This document shows, piece by piece, positions 13,455-25,467 of a stretch of DNA of 64,000 bases; position 1 is the stretch's first letter; every line of letters begins with the position of its first letter. The stretch comes from Salvia splendens (taxonomy: Eukaryota; Streptophyta; Magnoliopsida; Lamiales; Lamiaceae): the NCBI RefSeq assembly GCF_004379255.2, contig NC_056034.1, positions 5,334,501-5,398,500 of the forward strand, read 5' to 3'. The notes under the pieces are model-generated. The model had not been told where the DNA came from. It saw only the letters and a program-made list of their open reading frames with translations, and searched no databases. The position numbers and the translations under genes are program-made.

Positions 13455-14432
13455 TTGAGAACGAGAAAATATTCATTAGTCTAGGCATACCATGGTGGCA
13501 ATATGAGGTGGTATGCCTCACCAATACTTCTTTGACATGTGGGACTCAAAATTGACTCACATTTTGCATATGGAAACTTACCAAATTAGATTTAAACTAC
13601 TACTACTATTAACATGTTCCATCTTGTCATGTTCGAGTCTTTTTCTAATACTAATATTTTAATATTTAATAAATTATAAAATGATATTCAAACTTGCAAT
13701 AATTTTACAATTAAGTCCTTACATCAAATTAGATGATTTTTAATATTTTACAAATTTAATATACAATATTTCATTAAAATCTTAATTATGTCTTGATATT
13801 AGTATCACATTTGTCCTTTATTTTTTTATCCTCACTTTTTCTTGTCTTAATATTTAATATTTATTATTATTTTTAATTAAAATTAATAATTTATTAAAAT
13901 TTAATTGAATTATATCCCAATTCCATCTTTCAAATAAAAAACCCATAAATGAGTTTGACCCCTCTCCATACAATTAATATCCGGTGAAATTGAGATATGA
14001 TTTAATTAAATTTTAATGAATTATTAATTCAAATTATATAAATAATAATGAATATGATAAGAAAAGTTGAAGAGAAAAAAAAGGAAAAATGTGATATTAT
14101 CGATTGAGAGATATGATTATGATTTTAATAAAATATTGTATATTAAATTCATAAAACATTAAAAATCATATAATTTGATTTATTGACATAATTATAAAAT
14201 TGTTGTAAGATTAGATACTATTTTTATACAATTCATTAGAAAAAGACTTAAACACAACAAGATGGAATATGTTAATATTAGAATATTATATATTAGTTTA
14301 AATCTTATTTGGAAAGTTTTCAAATGCAAAATGTGAGTCAATTTTAAGTTCCACATGTCAACGAAGTATTGGTGGGACACACCACCTTATATTGCCACCA
14401 TGATATGTCTAAACTAGGGAATATTTTCTTAG
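13455..14432. repeat. Large foldback (long-inverted-repeat) element
   Basis: The left arm (from about 13458: AGAAAATATTC, then CCATGGTGGCAATATGAGGTGG, ACATGTGGGACTCAAAATTGACTC) is repeated in inverse order up to 14432 (CCACCTTATATTGCCACCATG, AGTCAATTTTAAGTTCCACATG). Matching continues almost to the middle around 13950, so arms are about 450 bp. The left flank ends AGAAC and the right flank begins AGAAC, a possible target duplication; exact ends are approximate. No coding capacity. Probably a Mutator-like or foldback MITE. Confidence 0.7.
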
Positions 14433-14550
14433 AACATCCTTCGAATCAAGGACATCAGCGACCATTGCGGTGCATATCAAAATGAGATACTTTTGCGTAA
14501 ATCCTCGAAGTCTTAAATAAAATAAATAAATGGTTGAGATCAATTCCTAA

Positions 14551-15905
14551 GAGCATCTCCAGTGGTTCTGGACATGTAAGACCATCCACAACGCGTCTCG
14601 CGCCGGGCTCGCGTCTCGTCTCGGAGAGACGAGACCCCCGCGAGACGCATTGCAGCGCCCATCTCGTCTCCAGCTCGCGACCGTCTCGTCGCGTAGCTCG
14701 TCTCGGAGAGACACGAGACGAGCTGTCTCGCCACGCGCCAGGGACACGTGGCACGTCCCCATGCGTGCGTGACGCCCACTCGCTGGCCCGCGAGTGGGCG
14801 TCGTCACTGATGACGCAATAATTCATTTTTTTTTAAAAAAATCGATTTTTAATAAAAAAATTTTTTTTTTCAAACGGTAATATTACCGTTAAATATTTAT
14901 TTTCATTTGAGAACACACCCAACTCCAAGAGGATCTAATTGAGCACATTTGGGAAAACTTTGGCGGAGAAGATTAAATTATGTCATTTTTATTTTTTTAG
15001 AATTTTAATTATGTCTTCGTTTTTTTTAATGTTAAGTTGTAATATTGTTTTAATTTTAATAAAGTGTGTTTGTTTAAATTGAATTGGGTTTTAAAAAAAA
15101 TTATAAATTAAATTGAATGAATAGTAATTAAGAGACGGTATAGAGACGGTTAAGAGACGGAGCGTTGCAGGTTCCGTCTCTTAGTTAAGAGATGGAGGAA
15201 AAAAGGACAGTGGGGCCCTCAAATAGTGCTCAAATAGTAGTTAAGAGACGGTTTAAGAGACGGTATAGAGACAGCGTTGTGGATGGCCTAATAGTCCTCT
15301 CATAGCCTTGCCACTGCCACATCATCAGCACTAAAATCCTCCTGCCACATCATCTGGATATGTAATTGGACATGCAATAGCCCTCCCATAGCCTATCCAC
15401 ATCACTAATAACAATTATATAATTTAATTTACAATCGTAGCAACATACAGAATTTAATTTACGAGACAAATACATGAAAATTGAATAATACTATTAAAGT
15501 TTTAAAAGTACAATAATTTTAAAAAAAGTACATTAATTTAAAAAAAGTACAAAAATTTAAAAGTACAATAAAAAAAATTACATAAAAAATCTTGTACAGA
15601 AATTAAGATAGAGAGAGTACTCGTTAAAACAAGTGGTGCGAATGAAAATGACGTCCAAAGCGCGTATGTATAGTGATTCGAAAAATTAAAAAAAAATTAA
15701 AAATCTGACGCTGGTCTGACGCCGATCCGGGGCCTACAATGGCGCCGTGAGGATCGGCGTGAGAATCGGCGTCAGCCCAAGAATCGGCGTGGGCATGCCG
15801 ATTTTGACGCCGATTTCGCCGACGCCGCTCGCAATGGTTCGACGTCAGCACCGGCGTCAGCGAAAAATCGGTGTGCCGGTGACGACGCCGCCATTGAAGA
15901 TGCTC
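14551..15905 (-). mobile_element. Harbinger-type MITE, host of a nested MITE
   Basis: Flanked by TAA at 14548-14550 and 15906-15908. Ends are GAGCATCTCCAGTGG and the inverse of GAGCATCTTCAATGG. Bases 15300-15660 match, in reverse complement, the outer parts of the SANT-type Harbinger element at 37418-39380 (for example GAGTACTCGTTAAAACAAGTGG at 15617 against its inverse near 37662). It therefore looks like an internally deleted relative. A second element is inserted at 14580-15288. Confidence 0.8.
14580..15288. mobile_element. Nested Harbinger-type MITE, 709 bp
   Basis: Ends GACCATCCACAACGC and the inverse GCGTTGTGGATGGCC, flanked by TAA at 14577-14579 and 15289-15291. The left part is GC-rich with CGTCTCGTCTC-type self-complementary runs (14580-14800); several overlapping ORFs there are composition artefacts. 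The right part (14980-15270) carries GAGACGG repeats and matches 47500-47720 in inverse orientation. Confidence 0.85.
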
Positions 15906-15908
15906 TAA

Positions 15909-16593
15909 TTAAGATTGATATCATATCTTTTATATATACAACACGCGGCCTAAAAATATTGCTGTTCCATTTGATTAAGAACTCACATTTTAAAATTTTA
16001 TTTTTATTGGTTCATATCCAGATTCTAATATGTACCAAATGTCCAAATTTAAAAGTTAAAAGAGTATTTTTAATAAATCTAGCAACCAACTAATTGATAT
16101 TAAAAGATACTATTAATTGTAATTAGTATGGACCTAATGCCCATGCCAGTCATTCATATTATTGCCGAGTATAATTACCGTATTAAAAGTTACGAGAGTC
16201 AATTAGAATCGACATGGCATTTATTTAACTAAAAGATAATAATAAGAATTAAAAACTACAGTTTATACGAGAACTAATCAGTATTAGTCTTTCAAATTAA
16301 AAATGGTGCTTTAAAGTTCACCCCTTAACTTTGTGAACCTTATTTAATTTGCATCTTAGTATTACAGGACTTTGTGAATCAAGTCAGTGGTCCTCTAAAT
16401 CTATATACTACTACAGTATGAAATAAGAAACAAGGTATATACGCAGAAATTAAGGAAGATATCGTTTTCGTGAGTACTGAGTAGCAAATGCAGAAATTAT
16501 GTTGACATTATTTCCAAATATTTTGTCATCTCATACACTATTGGGTCATGGTCTAATGGAGCATGAGGAAATTAGGACTTTTGTTTGGCAGAG
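15909..16593. other. Intergenic; downstream part belongs to the duplicated RPSA flank
   Basis: No gene. Bases about 16245-16510 (for example AGTCTTTCAAATTAAAAATGG and GAAGATATCGTTTTCGTGAG) are repeated near 17877-18128. Confidence 0.55.
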
Positions 16594-16596
16594 TTA

Positions 16597-17296
16597 GAGC
16601 ATCCACAACCGTGCTCTTTGCCAGCGGCATGGTTGTGGGCCCGGCCCCACTTTTTCTGCCTGCTCTCTGGCAAGAGCACAACACCCACAGCTGTGCTCTT
16701 CCGCAAGGACGAGCACAATTCAATTTAAAATTCAATTAAACAAAAACATTTCCATAATATTAAAATTCATTAAAAAACCACAATAAATAATACAAATTAC
16801 AAATAAAATAAAAAAGACATAATTAAAATCCTAAAAATTAAAAATTACATAATTAATCTCCTAAAAATTAAAAATTACATAATTAAAATCCTAAAAATTG
16901 AGATTGAGAGAGTTGTTTAGTATAGTGTCATTTTTTGTGTTTGAAATGAGAGTATTTATAGATGAAAGTATGAATTTTGGGGTAAAAATGATGGAAAAAA
17001 AATTAAAAGTGTGAAAAAATGGATATATTTTATTAGGAAGTGAGACAATATTTTTTTAATTAATTTTGAAATTTTCAGATTTTTTCGATTTTTTTAAAAA
17101 AAAATAATAAAAAATGATAAATCAACGGGTCAATCAGAGCATGCCACTTCGACGCCTTGTGCTCTTGCCGCTGGCACGGACGTGCTCTTAGCTAAGAGCA
17201 CGTCCGTGCCAGCGGCAAGAGCGCAGCGGCGGCGGAGCACGTCCTTGCTGCTGGCAAGGACGGACGAGCAGCATTCCACCACCGTTGGGGATGCTC
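16597..17296. mobile_element. Harbinger-type MITE, 700 bp, with a perfect palindrome
   Basis: Ends GAGCATCCACAACCGTG and the inverse of GAGCATCCCCAACGGTG, flanked by TTA at 16594-16596 and 17297-17299. The interior is A/T-rich with near-identical AAAATTACATAATTAA units (16790-16890). GC-rich arms with TGCTCTTGCCGCTGGCA-type motifs lie at both ends. No coding capacity. Confidence 0.85.
17161..17222. repeat. Perfect 62-bp palindrome, no spacer
   Basis: Bases 17161-17191 are the exact reverse complement of 17192-17222, meeting at CTTAG|CTAAG. It lies near the right end of the 16597-17296 MITE. Confidence 0.93.
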
Positions 17297-17309
17297 TTAG
17301 AGCATCCGC

Positions 17310-18128
17310 TGCGTCTTTCCCAAGCTTGATGACATAATTAGCTCCTGGACAAGAAATTAAACTGAATTAACTATTTTAAATTAAATATTTTCAATCAGCG
17401 GCTTACCAAGAATAGATATGCAATTCTTACATTGTTGAAAAAGCTTTTATATAATCTTCTCTCCATAAGAGATGACAAAGCTTGTCTCATTTGCTAACAT
17501 GTTTTTTCTGTTAATTAGTATATATTTGAAGTTCGAATCGAATCATTTAGAAAGAGTGAACATATATCAAATATATGTTTTCCTTTTGTGTTTTTCTTCT
17601 ATTAGTATTTATAATTATAAAATAAGTGGTTAACAAATGCAAGATATATTGTTTAGTTTGGATGAATTCGACTCGATTTACATACATACATGTACAATGC
17701 TACATAAAATTAGTATTGATTGCAAGTCGTAGTAATAGAACATCCTTCAAATCAAGGACATCAGCAAAATGAGATAATTTTGCATAAAATTATCCTCCGA
17801 GTAAAGGTCGAAGCAAGAGTCTTACAGTAGTAAATAATACTAGGAGAAGATCCAGTTAAAATAAAAACTGAACTCTTAGTCTTTCAAATTAAAAAAGGTG
17901 CTTTAAAAATCACCACTTAATTAACTTTGTGAACCTTATTTGTATCTTACTAGTACTGGATTTTGTGAACCTTATTTGCATCTTAATTAGTAGTATTACT
18001 GAAGCAGAATCAAGTCAGTGGTCCTCTAAATCTATATACTAATACTATGAATTAAGAAACGAGGTATACATGCTTAAGGAAGATATCGTTTTCGTGAGTG
18101 CCAAATGCAGAAATTATGTCGACATTAA
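17310..18128 (-). repeat. Second, shortened copy of the RPSA 5' flank (with a trace of RPSA exon 2)
   Basis: This block matches scattered parts of the region left of it in the same order: 17312-17370 matches 6620-6665 (RPSA exon 2 start with its splice acceptor and intron 1 end); 17395-17640 matches 7405-7680; 17650-17730 matches 12824-12895; 17745-17800 matches 14430-14510; and 17877-18128 matches 16270-16510. RPSA exon 1 and the site II promoter motifs are missing, so it is not a gene. The copy lacks the Stowaway, Harbinger, foldback and nested MITE insertions found in the first copy. Confidence 0.82.
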
Positions 18129-20774
18129 ACTGTACTATATAAGAAAAATAATTAAAGTTTTCCATATAATTGTAAATAAATAAGTTAAATAATAAATTGA
18201 GCTTTGACTTATAATTTTGTAAAATAAAAAGACACTACATTTGTCCCATAAAAATATCAATATTTTCATTTTGTTCCGTCCCATAAAAATAGCATCTTCT
18301 ATTTTTGGTAACTTTCTTCTTTCTAATGAGGTGGACCTCATTATCCAACGACAATAATTCAATTATTTTTTGTTTATATATTACTCTTACATTACTAATT
18401 GTTCATTAAAATTTGTGCCGTTCCAAATGTCTATTTTTATGGAATATTGAATATTTTTAATATTTTAGAATTGAATTAAATATATAAAATAAAATAAATA
18501 ACGATAAACATATATCAAATAAGGATAATGTTATGTAAGATATGTAAGGAGTAACATATTATTTTCCTACAAAAGAATATTATAATGCGAAAAAAATCAC
18601 AATGATATAGTTTAATTACGTGACTATTACGTTTATATCAATATGGAATTTTCTAATAATCTCTCCGTCCGAAAAAAATAATCTGATCTTTTCTTTTTCG
18701 TCTATTCACTAAAATTTGTCTTATACTAAAATGAAAAGTTACTCTCAATATATTACTCACTTTTATCATTCTATAATCTACGTTTTATTCATGTATTTTT
18801 ATCGATTTCTCAGATTTTACTCACTTTATATTTTTCTTAATTATACTTTATTAATTTTATATTAAAATGTGACTCATTTGAGATTATTTTTTATGGGTGA
18901 TATGGGCAGTGGCATGGCGGACCTAAAGAGGGTCATGGGGGACCCATGGAACCCCCAACTATTTTATGAATGCCTATATATAATCCATATTAATGATAAT
19001 GCTAAATACTTCATCCGTCCACGAAAAATATGGCTATTCTATTTTTATTTCTCTCTTACTTTTCTTTCTATCCACTTTAACTATTTATTATCATTTTTTC
19101 AAAACAAGGGATAAAAATGGAATAGTGCTATTTTTCATGAATATAAAGAGTAGTTCAGTAGCACAGTTGGCTTCCTTAGCAGCCTTTACAGTGATAGGTG
19201 GGGAGTTTGATTTCCAGCAACACCATAGTTTAGTGTTTATTTATTTCTTTTACTGATTCTTCTAACAACTTTATTTTTCCTTATTTACGGTTAGACTTAG
19301 AGTTTGATTCTTATAAAAATTATACTTTACAATAACAGAATTACTAAATTTTTTTCCTACATTTTACATTGATTTTTTTATTTTATATTTTATGTGCGCA
19401 TAATTATAGTATCACTTTTTTTTCTACATTTTACATTGCTCCGATTTAGAACCCAATTAAGTCTTTCTTTTTTTTAATAATTTATGCTTTATTTTATTTA
19501 TTTTTAAAAACTCTTTTTTTAGACAATCTTTTTATTTTTTATTTTTTTTACGTTGGTATTCCATCTATCAACAATAACCTTACATATAACCTTAATCATT
19601 TAGGTTGACTATTCATAAATCATTCTTTGCTGCTTCACCGTTCTTCCACATTGCAAACCCAAATTTGGTGTGCCCCACCCATTAATTATCGTGAATGCTC
19701 AAAATTATTTACAATTTGATACTAGTATTAGCTACTAAAAGTCTAAAAGAGATTTTTCAGAACCGAAAATGAGACACCGCGTGGTTTCCTCTCACTTTAG
19801 TGGGGGCACCACGTGCTCCAATCTTATCACAATTCATCCATACGATTATATCACAATTTTGTTTGCAAGTGAAAGTGATGATGCTCATAATCAGGGGGAA
19901 TTGATCAAGAAAGTTCATTGAATAAAACCCGTGGAAAAGTAATAAAGATTACAAACACATTATTCTTGTTACGAATCAAAATCCAAAAATGAAAAGTAAT
20001 CATGCCCACTCCACGTCTATTGTGTTAGTGCATGGGTTTTGTCGGACCCCGTTTCACTCATTTTATGGACTCTTACAAATAAAGATTAACACTAATTTTG
20101 TTTAATCAAATCAAATCAAATTCATGTCAGCCTTTGAATCTGGCTCAAACTATGTGCTGTCAATTATTTTCAATAGTAACATTTTTGTGAGACCACTATT
20201 AACTATGGACTCGGGGGAGTCAGCGTAATATATACGTACTCCTCGTTATCCAGTCAAACTAGCTAGGAGTGGGAAAAAAAATGATATTTGTGGAAACTAA
20301 ATCTATAATATTTTATGTCAATCATGGTTGGCATTGGCCATATCATTGGCTTAAAAGGGTAAAAAAATATTGAACATTGGAAGCATAATAACAAAATCAA
20401 GGCTCAATATTTAAAACCTAACATTTAAATAATGATGTAAAAGTATCCAAAATCACAATTTTCAATTTCGAAAAATCGATAGTTCAAAAATATACACCCA
20501 GTCCATAAAATCGAATATCACATTTGATAATTTAAATATATATAGTACGAATCTAGATATTGTTTATGTTGAACGGCAACAGTAACACTAATGAAATGGA
20601 TACATCATCCAATGGATTTTAATATTATGGGATGCAATTTCATAACCGTTATCCTATTTTTACTGCTTAAGTTACCGTTGGAAGGGGTGAACAAATGAAA
20701 GATCTAACCAAAATTATTCATCCACTGGCTAAATCTGAATTCCCATTAAATTTTGCTCGGAACTTCTGTTTGTG
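18129..20774. other. Intergenic, A/T-rich, with degenerate MITE remnants
   Basis: No gene. Stowaway-like fragments with CCGTCCCATAAAAATA and its inverse lie around 18240-18440. A piece around 18908-18960 (CAGTGGCATGGCGGACC, GTCATGGGGGACCCATGG) resembles the hAT MITE at 46296. A small hairpin around 19009-19142 (CCGTCCACGAAAAATATGGC against GTGCTATTTTTCATGAAT) is another Stowaway-like trace. In 19230-20770 I see nothing recognisable. Confidence 0.5.
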
Positions 20775-20777
20775 TAA

Positions 20778-22373
20778 TGGTGTCCATAATGGTGGCCCTT
20801 GAAGGCCACCAAATGTGGCCCGGCCACCATTCGTGGCTCTTATGTGGCCCTCCGCAATGGTAAAAGTAACAAAATTAACAAAAATAACAAGGGCCACCAA
20901 ATGTGGCCCTCTAAAAAAAATTTAATTTATTTGCTTTTTTTAATGTTATTTTTAATTTAACTATATTAAATTTTAGTAGACTAATAATTTGGGAAATAAA
21001 CATAATTTAATAAAGTTACAAATTAGAGATAAATTTTCATCGTACTTTTGATAGGGGAAAATTCTACAACGAAAATTTTTAAAAAACACAACATAAAAAG
21101 ATAAAAAACGCCACCGCTACCTACTCGGTGGCGTCATCGGAATCCGGCACATCTTCTTCACCTCCTCCACTGCCGCCGACACCGGCCCCACTGGCGCTAG
21201 CTTCTCCCGTCTCCGACCGAACGGAGAAGCCCAACTTCGACCTCAATCTAAGAATGAGGTCGTAGTACATCATCTTGGTGATAGGGTCCGTCGACTTCTC
21301 GTACAAGGACAAGTTATCCGCAAGTTGCTTCATCATCTGCACCTCCAGTGTTTGAGTCAACACCGCGGTCAGTGAAGGGCGCGGTGCCGCCGCGCTCGCC
21401 CGAGAGACTTGGGAAGCGGTTCTAGCTTCCCGGATGGCGGCTTGTTCGCCCTGCGGGCGCTGGCGCCTCGACATTGTCGAGGGGGGCTCATCCCTCATAT
21501 CATCATTCAGGTCGAATGCACGTGAGTCGCTACCACTGCTGTAGGTGCCGTCGGCCCCGATTTTTGTCCGCTTCCCAGTAGGACCGGTCTCATCATCGCA
21601 GATCACCTTGAATTGAGGGGAGTCTCGGAGAAGCATGTATTCATTCCAGTAGGTGAACTTGGGCCAACGTTCAGTATTAAACAACTGATACGATAACGCC
21701 CGTACGTCGGCTTCGCTGCGGCCGCTTTCGGCATTCTGGAGCTGTTTCTCGTAAATGCTCCTGAACCTCTTCAAAGCTCTACTGATCCGGCCGAACTTCT
21801 TCCGGATCTGGCCTTCATCACGTCCGGCATTGCCTTCTGGTTTGAAGTCGTTGTACACCGTCAGGACGCGCCTCTAGAAGCAAAAGTCGGTCTGATCCGT
21901 GTCGATGACCGGATTCGTCGTGACCGCCTCCCAAGCCCGCGCAACAGCGAGGGATTCGTCGTCGTTGTACTTCTCGCCCCGCCGATCACCACCGCCTCGG
22001 CCACCGCCGGTTTTCGGCTCTCCGTCTCCGCCTCGCCCACCCCCGGTGGGCCGCCCACATCTGATTGGGGAAGTTGTCGTATCCCGAGTCTCCATACCCC
22101 GGGGAATTACCATCTCCACCTTGTATTTTTTGTAGGGTTTGGAAGTGTAAAATGAAGGGATTGGAAGTGTAGAAATAAGTGAAAAAAAATGGAAATAGAA
22201 GTGCAAATTTATAAAAAAATTCGAAATTAAAAAAAAAATTTATTTACGCGGCCCGCTGCAATGGATGGCCGCGGCTCGCCCTCGGCTCTCGGCCCTGCGC
22301 CCCGGCTCTCAGCTCTCTGCAATGGGGGGCCGCCCACCGAGCCGCGGGCCCGGCTCCCCCATTGTGGACACTC
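20778..22373 (-). mobile_element. Harbinger-type element carrying only a SANT-like gene
   Basis: Ends TGGTGTCCATAATGG and the inverse of GAGTGTCCACAATGG, flanked by TAA at 20775-20777 and 22374-22376. The only gene is a minus-strand SANT/NAM-associated-type protein (21121-22113); there is no transposase. It therefore needs a transposase in trans. Terminal zones are GC-rich repeats of GGCCACC/GGCCCGG type. Confidence 0.82.
21121..22113 (-). pseudogene. SANT/NAM-associated C-terminal-type Harbinger partner protein, one in-frame stop
   Basis: Related to plant proteins often mislabelled glutathione S-transferase T3-like or NAM-associated C-terminal, which are Harbinger accessory DNA-binding proteins. 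Start at 22113 (MVIPRGMETRDTT), Gly/Arg-rich N-terminus, then the SANT-like core (DESLAVARAWEAVTTNPVIDTDQT; GQIRKKFGRISRALKRFRSIYEKQL; TERWPKFTYWNEYMLLRDSPQF) and an acidic C-terminus. A TAG near 21873-21875, within the helix between DQTDFCF and RRVLTVYNDFK, interrupts the frame where the family usually has tryptophan, so it is most simply a TGG-to-TAG change. The downstream frame is otherwise open to its stop at 21121. Confidence 0.82.
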
Positions 22374-22472
22374 TAAAAAAAACTTTTGTAGACATTAGGT
22401 GTGTTTTAGTGAATTTGCATAACTTATACAACTACATGTTATTATAAAATGTGGATTTATGAATAATGACAC

Positions 22473-23068
22473 TGATGAATCCGCGAATTTTTGATGTTAG
22501 TAAATGCTGGTAGAGAATAAAGACTACGACACAAAGAATTTACGTGGTTCGATTTACTGAAGTAAATCTACGTCCACGGGAAGAAGGGAGGGCAAGATTG
22601 TATTGCTTGATCTGGGATTACAGCTTACAACACAGACTTGCTATATGATTTTATCTCTAGAGAGCTTAACCCTTTTCTATCTGATCTAAGTTCTATTTAT
22701 ACCTTGAACTAGGATCGTGGTTTGCAGCCCCACTAACAAGATCGTGGGTGAGCAATAACTGCTCAATAACTGCTTCGTACCACTAAATAGATCGTGGGCA
22801 TAGTGGAGGTCGTGGAGGCCTTTCATGAGTCCACTAACTCCTAGTTCGGTCGAATGCTGAGACCGAACTGCTGGACTTTACCGATCAGCTCTTGCCGATC
22901 TGAGAGGAGAGCTTGACTGGTCGGCTTTTACCGAGCTGTAGGCTGAGTCCGAACTCTTTGGTCGTGCCGAACTCTTTGGTGCCGAACAGATACTCTTTCT
23001 TGGGCTCTGGGCTGATGGGCCGTCACTGTTATTGGGCTTGCCATTAGGGTTTAGTTCGTACCCCATCA
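22473..23068 (-). repeat. 3' LTR of the Tat element
   Basis: 596 bp, minus orientation, starts TGATGGGGTACG and ends GGATTCATCA. I saw no difference from 32757-33352. Confidence 0.95.
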
Positions 23069-23085
23069 CTACCCCCCCCGAAAAG
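23069..23085 (-). promoter_or_regulatory. Polypurine tract of the Tat element
   Basis: On the minus strand TTTTCGGGGGGGGTAG directly precedes the 3' LTR. This is the expected place and composition for the plus-strand primer of reverse transcription. Confidence 0.75.
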
Positions 23086-23401
23086 CGAAGTGAATCACTT
23101 CGGCGAGGTGAGTCACTTCGGCATTCTGGATAACGGTAAGGGGGAGGCTGACGTCAGGGGACGTGCCTTGCGCGTGCCTGCATTAAATGCGACAGTAAAA
23201 TCCGGCCGTTGAATCCTGAAAAGGTGGGATTCGAAACAGCGCAACGATTTCGAAATCTTTCCTGAATCTGATAAATATGCTCTTTCTTCCTCATTTGAAC
23301 ACTTTTGCTGTTGCGTCTTCTATACTCTCTCTTTCTCGAGAAATTTTCTTCCGCTTTCAAGAGCTTCCTCAGACTTTCTTCACCTTCAAAAAGTAAGAAA
23401 A

Positions 23402-25265
23402 ATGGCTTCTATTTCTTCTTCGGAGTCGGGTAGCGGTAGGAGAGGCGGTAAGGGGTCTTCTGGCCGGAAAGAGTCCGGGGAGAAGACCGTAGAGTATTTC
23501 CATAGTATTTTGAGTAAGGATACTGTGATATCCCTACCCGAAAAATACTTTTTTCCTGGGGGGAAGGCGGTGGTACCTGACGGTGATCATAGGGCTGACT
23601 CCCCGCCGGAGGGTTACGCCACCGTGTACGAGGCCTGCTTAGAATGCGGGCTTCGTTTCCCCCTCCCTTCTGCCTTTATAGATTTACTAGATTTTTTTCA
23701 GCTTCCTTTAGGCCAGGTGACTCCGAACTCTTGGAGGCACTTGTCGGCCTTCGCTGCCGAACTCCGTAGGTTAGGAAGGGATTTGTCTTTGAAGGCGATC
23801 CTTAAATTCTTTCAATTTAAGAGGAAGGGGTCTTGGTTTTACTTGATCCCTGTACAGCCCTTTAGGGCCTTTTGTAAAACGAAGTGGCCGAAGTGGCAAA
23901 ACCGCTTCTTCTACTATGATAGGACCGCGGCTCCTAGTTTTCCCTGGAGAGGGCCGAAGTCCGTTATCCGTCATCCTCGGCCTGAACCGTTGGACGAGCT
24001 CGATGGCGAGCTCAACAAGATTCCCATAGTTAGGAAACAATACACGGAGTCTGAGCTCGTCAAGGGCGACGTCGTGTTCGACATCTCGTCTTCGGACGAA
24101 GAGGCCGAGGGTGAGGATTTCTCTTTATCTTTATGCTCTACTGCTTTAACGAAGAAAATCTGACTTTGCTTTCTTGCTTTTTGGCAGTGTACATGCTGAA
24201 TAAGGCTATCCGAAAGTCCTCCGAGCTTGTGGAGCCGGAGAGGCAGAGAGCCCCTAGCTCGGCGTCTGAAGCCGAGAAGAATCCGAAGAGGCAAAAAACC
24301 TCTTCTTCGGATCCGAAAGTGCCGGAGTCGTGTTCGGCTAAAGGGAAGGGGAAATTTCATGAGTCCCCAAGAGTGCCGGGGAAAGACCTGGTCATCTCCG
24401 AGGTGGTTGCAGACATCCCGGAACACGTCCCTGAGCCTTTTCAATGGCCGACGAATTTTGTGGAGGTAAGCTTTCTGACTTGGCTTCTTTTCCACATTTT
24501 TTGATGGCCATTCTGTTGAGTTTTTTCCTTGTTCATCTTCAGAGAGCCAAGCTCGTCTCCGTGGAGCTCTCCAAAGCATCCCACGACTACGAGGAGATGC
24601 AGAAGAAGTTGCATCTTGCTCGTAGTCTGGCCGAACAGGCTGAGGCCAAATTTGAGAGGGCCCGAGCTGCTAGGATCTCGGCTCAGGATGAAGCCCGGTC
24701 AGCCAAAAACCAGCTCATCATCCTGCAAGAGCAGACGAAGCACCGGGAGGCTCAGAAGGAGGCTGCCGCCGTGGCTGCCCAGGGGGAGGCTCTCCGTGTT
24801 TACACGGAGAAACTCTTTTTGAGCAGCCAGTTCTCGGCCTTTGTCGGTAGTCTGGTAAGGCTAATTACCGATAAGGGCGAGCAGGGGGCCGACGTCGTGC
24901 TGCCTCTGTACAGCCGAGAGATAGCAGCTCGGCTTCAGAATCTGCCGCTCCTTGAGGAGCTCGCTTCATCCTCGGTCCTGCTTTCTGCAGACCGAGTCCG
25001 GAGTTGTCGAGCTGATCGGGACGAGAACCTGGAGGCTATCTTTGCCTCCGTGGGACCCGTTTCTCCCGCTTCGACTTACAACGGAGAGGGTGAGGCCGAG
25101 CCGTTGGAGCTGGAGGCCGAAGTCGAGCGGGCCGGGCATCCGGAGAAGGAAGCCGATCAGGAGGCGGAGGCGAGGCCGGCAGGATGCGAGGCCGAGGCTG
25201 AGGTAGCTCAGGAGAAAGAAGCTGAACCAGACCCAGGAGCCGGAGACGAAGCTGGCGGAGTATGA
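23402..25265 (+). CDS. Antisense accessory gene of the Tat element (putative gypsy-type transposon domain plus coiled coil), two introns
   Basis: Lies on the strand opposite gag-pol. Exons 23402-24110, 24188-24465 and 24543-25265 join in frame through GT-AG introns with pyrimidine-rich acceptors, giving about 569 residues. The start MASISSSESGSG follows a possible TATA (GATAAATATG, about 23267). Residues about 70-160 (YATVYEACLECGLRFPLP, FFQLPLGQVTPNSWRHLSAF, FKRKGSWFYLIP) resemble the domain Pfam calls putative gypsy type transposon (PF04195, from memory). The middle is basic and Ser-rich; the last exon is a long coiled coil (KASHDYEEMQKKLHLARSLA) with an acidic Glu/Ala tail. The function of this protein family is unknown; expression from the antisense strand is inferred from the splice-ready structure. 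Confidence 0.78.
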
Positions 25266-25467
25266 TTTCGTCTCCCTTCTCTTAGTCTAGTTTCTTCCTT
25301 GTAAAATGGCCTTGAAGCCCTCCTAGTGTAAAAAATTTTCCTTGTGAATGAAAAATTCTCCACACTTGTCTTCGTATAGCTTTTCGTACTCGCCTTTATT
25401 CCTGTTGTATTTTACTATCTGCTCGGTACAGCTGCCGAACTAATATAGCTGCTTTGTACTCAAGGAG

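Noticed and set aside
14455..14826. Several overlapping ORFs on both strands
   Set aside because: They come from the GC-rich CGTCTCG repeats of the nested MITE; all frames are open because of composition.
17297..17313. A second MITE start (TTAGAGCATCCGCTGCG) beside the MITE end
   Set aside because: Only about 14 bases resemble the terminus and no matching right end was found; probably the duplication breakpoint.
23971..24579. 202-codon minus-strand ORF inside the antisense gene of the Tat element
   Set aside because: It runs across both predicted introns of the plus-strand gene and has no recognisable domain; considered a shadow.
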